From Acetobacteraceae bacterium (lineage in GTDB: Bacteria; Pseudomonadota; Alphaproteobacteria; Acetobacterales; Acetobacteraceae), in assembly GCA_003164305.1 (NCBI GenBank), contig PLSZ01000326.1, forward strand, positions 4,569-16,325: a stretch of DNA of 11,757 nucleotides. Direction: 5' to 3'. The position numbers and the translations under genes are program-made. The notes beneath the pieces are model-generated. The model made no database searches. It was given only the letters and a program-made list of their open reading frames with translations, and was not told the DNA's origin. Below, in pieces: positions 7,316 to 11,757 of the stretch (position 1 is its first letter; the number at the start of each line of letters is the position of its first letter).

Positions 7316-7621
7316 TCAGTCTCTGCCCAATCTCATGGCGCGCTGCCTCGCGGCGTTCTGAATCTGCCAGTCCGCCCGCCATTCCGCGTAACGGATCGTG
7401 CCGCGCGGATGGGGATTTTTCGTCAGCGGCAGGCCGGCCTCGGCGGCGAGATAGCCCTCCCCCTTATCGCGGCGGGTTTCATCGCACCTGATCTGCCACC
7501 CGCGCGCCCATTCCTCATAGCGAATCGTCCCACGCGAGTAAGGGTTCCTGCCAAGGTTCTCCCCGGCTTCGGCGGCCACATAGCCTTCATCCTCCTCCTT
7601 ATGAGGGTTGCACACGCTCAC
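7316..7621 (-). CDS. Small protein with two tandem Rmf/CrpP-like repeats
   Basis: The 101-residue product consists almost wholly of two copies of a 33-residue unit, residues 12-44 and 55-87, offset by 43 residues and identical at 22 of 33 positions. Each copy has GY-x-AAEAG, then a short linker, NP, RGTIRY, EW and WQI. This resembles ribosome modulation factor, where E. coli Rmf has GYQAGIAG, CPY and a W..GW ending, and the related CrpP group. Single-domain Rmf binds ribosomes and helps form inactive 100S dimers in stationary phase; whether this two-unit protein does so is inference. Start GTG 7621 has GGAG 8 bases upstream; GTG 7615 is an alternative. The frame stays open further upstream but holds no ATG. 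The fold of coding repeats, rather than antisense noise, makes the gene convincing. It is divergent from the aldo/keto reductase and convergent with the amidohydrolase. Confidence 0.75.
   Translation of the reverse strand: MSVCNPHKEEDEGYVAAEAGENLGRNPYSRGTIRYEEWARGWQIRCDETRRDKGEGYLAAEAGLPLTKNPHPRGTIRYAEWRADWQIQNAARQRAMRLGRD
7361..7459 (-). repeat. Coding repeat 2 of the Rmf-like protein (residues 55-87)
   Basis: This is the downstream copy, 129 bases away, with EGYLAAEAG, NPHPRGTIRY, AEW and DWQI. The codons differ at many synonymous positions from copy 1 (for example GAA/GAG and CGC/CGT), so the duplication is not recent. Tyr of NPY is His here and Gly of GW is Asp. Confidence 0.75.
7490..7588 (-). 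repeat. Coding repeat 1 of the Rmf-like protein (residues 12-44)
   Basis: This is the upstream copy of the duplicated unit, with EGYVAAEAG, NPYSRGTIRY, EEW and GWQI. It keeps the NPY and W-x-x-GW features closest to Rmf. Confidence 0.75.
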
Positions 7622-7903
7622 CTGGTCATCTCCGGCCCTTTGTTCGTCGACGTGGCGGCATTTTCGCGATATTTGGCGGGGTGGGCAAATCGGCGGCGCC
7701 CGCTGCCCGGGATTTACGTTGCGTTTACGATAAGGTAGCCCGACGAAGCGCCGATATTTTCATTTCCTTTCGTTGAATACAGAGGATATTGCCGACCGGC
7801 CAACCACACCATTCGCCGCGTTGTGTTCGAACGGCTACGACAGTACCATCCCGGCCGGCCGTCACCGTCGCGGCCACCACCCCAACCCGATGAGGTCACC
7901 CCC

Positions 7904-8923
7904 TTGGAATATCGTCGACTGGGCCGTTCCGGCCTCAAGGTTTCAGAGATCTGTCTGGGCACCATGACGTTCGGCCATGGCGCGGACGCGGCCGAATCCG
8001 GGCGCATGGTCGGGACCTGCCTCGACGCCGGCGTCAATTTCTTCGACACCGCCGACGGCTACAGCGACGGGGAGTCGGAGACGATGCTTGGCCGCGCGCT
8101 GCGGACCCGGCGGCGGGAAGTCGTGATCGCGACGAAGGTTTTCAATGCGATGGGCCCAGGACCGAATGATTCGGGAATGTCACGAGTTCATATCATGAAC
8201 GCGGTCGAGGATAGTTTGCGCCGGCTGGGCACCGATTATATCGACATTTATTATATCCATCACGTCGATGTGCAGACCCCGCTGGAGGAAATGCTGCGCG
8301 CGTTCGACGATCTGACCCGGCAGGGCAAAATCCGCTACGCCGCGTGCAGCAATTATGAAGCCTGGCGGCTGATGGAAGCGCTGTGGATCAGCGACAGCAA
8401 AGGCCTCGCGCGGTTCGCGGCGTATCAACCGCAATACAGCCTGGTGGTGCGCGATATCGAGGAGGAGCTTGTCCCCGCCTGCGAACTGAAGGGGCTTGGG
8501 ATGGTGGTCTGGTCGCCGCTGGCGGGTGGCTACCTGTCCGGCAAATATCAGCCCGGCCAGCGCCAGGTCGCCGGCACGCGGTCCGCCGAAAACTGGGCTT
8601 TTTCGACGCGGTTCTTTCATCCGGACCACACGGCGATCCTGGCGGAACTGCTGACGGTCGCGGCGGAGCTGGGGCGCCCTCCCGCTCAGGTCGCGGTGCG
8701 TTGGGTGCTGGAACAGAAGATGGTCGCCAGCGCCATCGTCGGCGCGCGGACAGCGGAACAATTGCAGGACACGCTCGGCGCGGGCGGATGGCGGTTGCCC
8801 GAGGCAGCGCGCGCCCGGCTGGACAAAGTCTCCGCGTCACCCAGGCGTTATCCACGCGCGATGGAGGTAACGATGGCGGAACGACGCGACCGGGCTGTGC
8901 GTATGCCGGGACTTTCCGGGTGA
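7904..8923 (+). CDS. Aldo/keto reductase
   Basis: This is an NADPH-dependent TIM-barrel oxidoreductase of 339 residues, probably cytosolic, reducing aldehydes or ketones. The N-terminus EYRRLGRSGLKVSEICLGTM is the standard opening of the family. The catalytic tetrad is complete: Asp48 and Tyr53 in FFDTADGYSDG, Lys78 in VVIATKVF, His119 in YYIHHVD. VVWSPLAGGYLSGKY and the C-terminal AIVGARTAEQL match the cofactor-binding part. The TTG at 7904 was chosen because GAGG at 7892-7895 lies 8 bases upstream and the family homology starts right there. A GTG at 7823 would add 27 proline-rich residues unlike the family. The stop touches the next gene, so the two are probably cotranscribed. The 282 bases between this start and the divergent small gene are relatively AT-rich around 7660-7800 and must hold promoters for both, though no clear -35/-10 pair is visible. 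The substrate is unknown. Confidence 0.9.
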   Translation: MEYRRLGRSGLKVSEICLGTMTFGHGADAAESGRMVGTCLDAGVNFFDTADGYSDGESETMLGRALRTRRREVVIATKVFNAMGPGPNDSGMSRVHIMNAVEDSLRRLGTDYIDIYYIHHVDVQTPLEEMLRAFDDLTRQGKIRYAACSNYEAWRLMEALWISDSKGLARFAAYQPQYSLVVRDIEEELVPACELKGLGMVVWSPLAGGYLSGKYQPGQRQVAGTRSAENWAFSTRFFHPDHTAILAELLTVAAELGRPPAQVAVRWVLEQKMVASAIVGARTAEQLQDTLGAGGWRLPEAARARLDKVSASPRRYPRAMEVTMAERRDRAVRMPGLSG

Positions 8924-8931
8924 CGCCCGCC

Positions 8932-9705
8932 ATGTCCGATCCGTTCGCCGCCTTCCGCCTGACCGGCCGCACCGCCCTGGTGACCGGCGCCCGCCGCGAA
9001 ATCGGCCGCGCCATCGCCCTGGGCCTGGCCGGAGCGGGCGCCCAAGTCGCGGTCCATCACGCCGGCTTGCCCGAGGAAGCCAGCGATGCCGCCGCCGTCG
9101 CGCGGGAGATCCAGGCCTTGGGGCAGGACGCCGCCGCGTTCGGCCAGGACTTCACCCGAGACGACGCCGGCCGCGATCTGGCCGCCGCCGTCACCGCATG
9201 GGCCCCGGTCGATATCCTGGTGCTGAACGCCTCCATCGAACTGCCGGAGGATTTTAGGGCCGTCACGCGCGAACACTTCGACCGCCAGATCGCCGTCAAC
9301 CTGCGCACAACGATGGAATTACTCCAAACGCTGGTGCCCGCGATGGCAGAACGCGGCTGGGGCCGGGTCGTGACAATCGGCAGTGTGCAGCAGGAACGTC
9401 CGCATCCCGCGATGTTCGTCTACGCGGGAACCAAGGCCGCGCAACTCAATTGGGTGCTGAGCCTGGCGCGGCAATTCGGCGCCCAGGGCGTGACGGTGAA
9501 CAACCTGGCGCCCGGCGCGATCCTGACCGCGCGCAACCGCGACCAAATGACGACCGAGGGCGAGGCTCTGGCGCAACGCATTCCCGCCGGACGACTCGGG
9601 CGGCCGGACGATCTGGTCGGCGCGGCGATGCTGCTGTGCTCCGACGCCGGTCGTTACATCAACGGGGTCAATCTGTTCGTGGATGGCGGACGGACGGCGG
9701 TGTGA
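8932..9705 (+). CDS. Short-chain dehydrogenase/reductase (SDR, FabG-like)
   Basis: The 257-residue product is a classical Rossmann-fold SDR, a NAD(P)-dependent oxidoreductase. The cofactor loop is TGARREIG (18-25), in which Glu23 replaces the usual second Gly of TGxxxGxG. LNAS stands in place of the usual NNAG. Catalytic Ser151, Tyr164 and Lys168 (YAGTK) are present, as are VNNLAPGAI and the C-terminal GRLGRPDDL with YINGVNLFVDGG. ATG 8932 gives the usual short lead-in before the first strand. A GTG at 8920 overlaps the stop of the aldo/keto reductase as GTGA, has GGGA 8 bases upstream, and would add four residues; it may be the true coupled start. Arg residues in the loop suggest NADPH preference, by inference. 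The substrate is unknown. A GC-rich hairpin follows the stop. Confidence 0.9.
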   Translation: MSDPFAAFRLTGRTALVTGARREIGRAIALGLAGAGAQVAVHHAGLPEEASDAAAVAREIQALGQDAAAFGQDFTRDDAGRDLAAAVTAWAPVDILVLNASIELPEDFRAVTREHFDRQIAVNLRTTMELLQTLVPAMAERGWGRVVTIGSVQQERPHPAMFVYAGTKAAQLNWVLSLARQFGAQGVTVNNLAPGAILTARNRDQMTTEGEALAQRIPAGRLGRPDDLVGAAMLLCSDAGRYINGVNLFVDGGRTAV

Positions 9706-9716
9706 CGGAGGGTCGC

Positions 9717-9733
9717 GGCGGGATTGACCCGCC
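9717..9733 (+). terminator. GC-rich hairpin after the SDR gene
   Basis: GGCGGG (9717-9722) pairs with CCCGCC (9728-9733) across the 5-base loop ATTGA, 11 bases after the stop. GGAGGG at 9707 can alternatively pair with CCCTCC at 9732. No T-run follows, so termination is uncertain; it may separate the SDR message from the downstream hydrolase gene. Confidence 0.35.
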
Positions 9734-9799
9734 CTCCCCCCTTCGACAGGCTTCCGGACGGTCCACGGTCACAGCGCCGCGGCAACCGGGAGGACCCAC

Positions 9800-11035
9800 A
9801 TGACGAACACCGTCACCAGGACAACCACCGCCCTGCCGCGCGCGGAACCGGAAGCGGTCGGCATGTCGTCCGAGCGACTCGCCCGCATCGTCCCCGCGCT
9901 GCAAGCCCGGATTGAGGCTGGCGTCTTGCCCGGCGCGGTCGTCGCGATCGCACGCCATGGACACCTGGTGTTTCACGAGTCCGTCGGCCACCTCGGCCCG
10001 GACCGAAGCACCCCGATGCCGCGTGACGCGCTGTTCGCCATCGCGTCGATGACCAAGCCCATCACCGGCGTGGCGGGGCTGATGTTGTGGGAGGAAGGAC
10101 GTCTCGGGCTGGCTGATCCGGTCGAGCGGTTTCTTCCCCAACTTGGCGACCGGCGGGTCGCGGTGCTGAACGAACGCACCTTATCCGGTCAGGGTCCGAT
10201 CGATACCGTTCCCGGCGCGCGGTCGATCACGATGCTGGACCTGATGCGGCACACCTCCGGCCTGACCTATGGCGGGCGAGGCGCGACTTCGGTGCACGCG
10301 CTGTATCCCGGATCCTCCAATATCGCGGGCGCCACCCTCGATCGCGCGGGGCTCCTGGAACGGCTGGCGGCCGCGCCGTTGCTGTATCAACCCGGAACGA
10401 TCTGGGACTACGGCCTGTCCATCGACGTCATTGGCCTTGTCGTCGAAGCGCTCTCCGGCCAATCCCTTGGTGCGTTCCTGGAACAGCGGCTGTTTGGCCC
10501 GCTGGGGATGGTGGACACCACATTCCAGGTGCCGCCAGACAAGGTGTCTCGCCTCGCCCGTCCGCTGCCGCGCGACCCCGACACCGGGGCGGCGCAGTCA
10601 GTACCAGATCGAACCGAAAAGCTACTGTTCGAGTGTGGCGGCGGCGGCCTTGCCTCGACCGCGCTGGACTACCTCCGCTTCGCGCAGATGCTGTTGGGCG
10701 GCGGCATTCTTGGCGACACAAGGATATTGGGTCGCAAAACCGTGGAGGCGATGCGCACCAATCGCCTGACGCCGGACATCGAAAACCACATCCCCGAACT
10801 CGATCCTGGATCGGAAGGATACGGCTTCGGTCTGACCGTCGCGGTGCGGGAGCGCGCCAGCGACCTGATGGGAAGCGTGGGCGATTTCTACTGGAATGGC
10901 GCCTGGGGAACGCTGTGGTGGGCCGATCCGACCGAGGATCTGGCGGCGGTTTTCATGATCCAGGTGCCCGGCGAACAGCGGCGGCGCTTCCGGCCGTTGA
11001 TCAACGCGCTGGTGTATCAGGCGCTGACGGGATGA
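9800..11035 (+). CDS. Serine hydrolase, class C beta-lactamase fold (family VIII esterase-like)
   Basis: The 411-residue product belongs to the beta-lactamase / penicillin-binding-protein-like serine hydrolases (PF00144), most like family VIII carboxylesterases such as EstB. The nucleophile motif SxxK is SMTK, Ser83 and Lys86. The second motif is a Tyr in WDYGLSIDV (Tyr204), in the YSL-type form of esterases instead of the YxN of class C beta-lactamases. The third motif is probably WNGAWGT (365-371) in place of KTG. Family-like segments PGAVVAIARHG, LMRHTSGLTYG and FGPLGMVDT are present. No signal peptide is seen, so the enzyme is likely cytoplasmic. ATG 9800 has GGGAGGA ending 5 bases upstream. 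The hairpin before it suggests independent transcription. Ester hydrolysis is more likely than antibiotic resistance; the substrate is unknown. Confidence 0.9.
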   Translation: MTNTVTRTTTALPRAEPEAVGMSSERLARIVPALQARIEAGVLPGAVVAIARHGHLVFHESVGHLGPDRSTPMPRDALFAIASMTKPITGVAGLMLWEEGRLGLADPVERFLPQLGDRRVAVLNERTLSGQGPIDTVPGARSITMLDLMRHTSGLTYGGRGATSVHALYPGSSNIAGATLDRAGLLERLAAAPLLYQPGTIWDYGLSIDVIGLVVEALSGQSLGAFLEQRLFGPLGMVDTTFQVPPDKVSRLARPLPRDPDTGAAQSVPDRTEKLLFECGGGGLASTALDYLRFAQMLLGGGILGDTRILGRKTVEAMRTNRLTPDIENHIPELDPGSEGYGFGLTVAVRERASDLMGSVGDFYWNGAWGTLWWADPTEDLAAVFMIQVPGEQRRRFRPLINALVYQALTG

Positions 11036-11113
11036 AACGTTCCTGAAGGCGAGACAGGTTTGCCGCCCGCGTGATCCACCGGATTTTCGTCGTCATGACC
11101 CACTTTCCCCGTC

Positions 11114-11136
11114 ATGGTCCGGCTCGACCGGACCAT
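11114..11136. repeat. REP-like palindrome, copy 1
   Basis: This perfect inverted repeat has arms ATGGTCCGG (11114-11122) and CCGGACCAT (11128-11136) around loop CTCGA. The match to copy 2, in inverse orientation, extends to 30 bases (11109-11138). It lies between convergent genes, where such elements often act as transcript ends. Any reading frame across it codes for mirror-like peptides and is not a gene. I see no transposase beside it. Confidence 0.85.
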
Positions 11137-11176
11137 CGGCACAAGCACACCGGTAAGAGCGAGTCCGTGGAGAACG

Positions 11177-11199
11177 ATGGTCCGGTCGAGCCGGACCAT
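11177..11199. repeat. REP-like palindrome, copy 2 (inverted relative to copy 1)
   Basis: It has the same 9-base arms as copy 1, but the loop is TCGAG, the reverse complement of the loop in copy 1, so the whole 23-mer is its exact inverse. The match extends over 11175-11204. The copies are separated by a unique 36-base stretch (11139-11174), a BIME-like arrangement. Copy 2 ends 16 bases before the stop of the minus-strand gene that follows. Confidence 0.85.
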
Positions 11200-11220
11200 G
11201 ACGGCTTATCAACGGTTCCG

Positions 11221-11757
11221 TTACGCGACGACGCTGGCGGCGCTCCCCCGCAGTGCCTCAATCGTCTCCGCGACGAGGCGATGTAACACCTCGGCGGCGG
11301 GCGGCAGGTCATTGATCGCGCCAGCCCCCTGCCCGGTCGGAAAATTGGCGATTTCCACCATCCCGTGCGCCTTCGCCGGAGCGACCAGTTGCTCCACCCA
11401 GATGCGCTGCCATGGCATCGGCAGGATCTCCGCCTCATGGCCCTTCCATCGGTCGGTAAACCGATTCTTCAGCACACGGCTGGTCTTTCCGGTGTAGCCG
11501 CGCGACACGACCGTGCCGTCGTCGCCGATTTCGACAATGCGTCGCTTGTGGTTATCGTGCGCCGAAGACTCCTGTGTCGCCAGAAACCGCGTGCCAATCC
11601 ACGCCCCCCGCGCACCCAGAGCCAACGCCGCGGCGATGCCTCGTCCATCGACGATTCCACCCGCGGCCAGCACCGGAACATCCACCGCCTGAGCGACCCG
11701 CGGCACCAGCACCATCGACGTCACCGACCCCACATGCCCTCCCGCCTCCATTCCCTG
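11221..11757 (-). CDS. Nitronate monooxygenase family protein (5' partial)
   Basis: This is the C-terminal 178 codons of an FMN-dependent TIM-barrel enzyme of the nitronate monooxygenase / 2-nitropropane dioxygenase family (COG2070), which oxidises alkyl nitronates; some relatives are enoyl-ACP reductases. The frame is open to the right edge, reading QGMEAGGHVGS, which contains the conserved GxEAGGHxG segment with its active-site His. Phosphate-binding motifs follow: VPVLAAGGIVDGRGIAAAL and GARGAWIGTRFLAT. The C-terminus has the usual FPTGQGAGAINDLPPAAEVL. The ATG at 11751 is internal to the motif and is not the start. It converges with the serine hydrolase gene, with the REP-like pair between. 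The substrate is not determinable from this part. Confidence 0.9.
   Translation of the reverse strand, partial: QGMEAGGHVGSVTSMVLVPRVAQAVDVPVLAAGGIVDGRGIAAALALGARGAWIGTRFLATQESSAHDNHKRRIVEIGDDGTVVSRGYTGKTSRVLKNRFTDRWKGHEAEILPMPWQRIWVEQLVAPAKAHGMVEIANFPTGQGAGAINDLPPAAEVLHRLVAETIEALRGSAASVVA

Noticed and set aside
7823..7903. GTG 7823 as the start of the aldo/keto reductase
   Set aside because: The extra 27 residues are proline-rich and outside the family; TTG 7904 has GAGG at good spacing and coincides with the conserved N-terminus.
9800..11035. Antibiotic-resistance beta-lactamase
   Set aside because: The Tyr motif and the W-x-G motif are of the esterase type, and no signal peptide is seen; the fold alone does not imply resistance.
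11109..11204. CRISPR array
   Set aside because: There are only two copies, in opposite orientation and each self-complementary, with no further spacers and no cas genes nearby.
11071..11286. Short open frames across the palindrome pair
   Set aside because: They are produced by the repeated palindromes (mirror peptides such as MVRLDRTI) and lack domains.

Overview
The window is high-GC DNA with short intergenic gaps. It looks like chromosomal sequence from an alphaproteobacterium, most likely Acetobacteraceae or a relative. This rests on base composition, the sorbosone-dehydrogenase and alginate-export families, and the palindromic repeats at the right end. There is no rRNA or tRNA to confirm the lineage. 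I find no phage gene, transposase, CRISPR array or tRNA, and no gene-free stretch longer than 300 bases.

Left part (1-2490): the 3' portion of an outer-membrane beta-barrel gene of the alginate-export family is followed by a PQQ-type sorbosone/sugar dehydrogenase-family protein that starts at TTG. A porin-like barrel and an exported-type sugar oxidase would fit periplasmic sugar oxidation, but nothing here proves they work together.

Centre (2546-6106): a molybdate-uptake operon. A TATAT/CATAT palindrome resembling a ModE (molybdenum-responsive regulator) box lies 19 bases upstream of a four-gene unit. The genes are a class III (BtuF/MolA-like) periplasmic binding protein, modA, modB and modC. 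Spacing is 11 bases, 1 base, then a 4-base ATGA overlap. The class III binding protein has no class III permease or ATPase beside it. modB has no ATG, GTG or TTG that would include its conserved N-terminus; a CTG directly after the modA stop fits the family start exactly.

Right-centre (6313-9705): a Tat-signal amidohydrolase of the COG3618/LigI-like group converges on a small minus-strand gene (7316-7621). That gene encodes two tandem copies of a ribosome-modulation-factor-like (Rmf/CrpP-type) unit. Divergent from it is an aldo/keto reductase (TTG start) that abuts or overlaps a short-chain dehydrogenase/reductase.

Right end (9800-11757): a class-C beta-lactamase-fold serine hydrolase/esterase converges with a nitronate monooxygenase-family gene that runs off the right edge. 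Between them are two identical 23-bp palindromes in opposite orientation, a REP/BIME-like pair.

The best leads for something less ordinary are the tandem Rmf-like protein, the class III binding protein under a putative Mo-box with ModABC, and the CTG start of modB.
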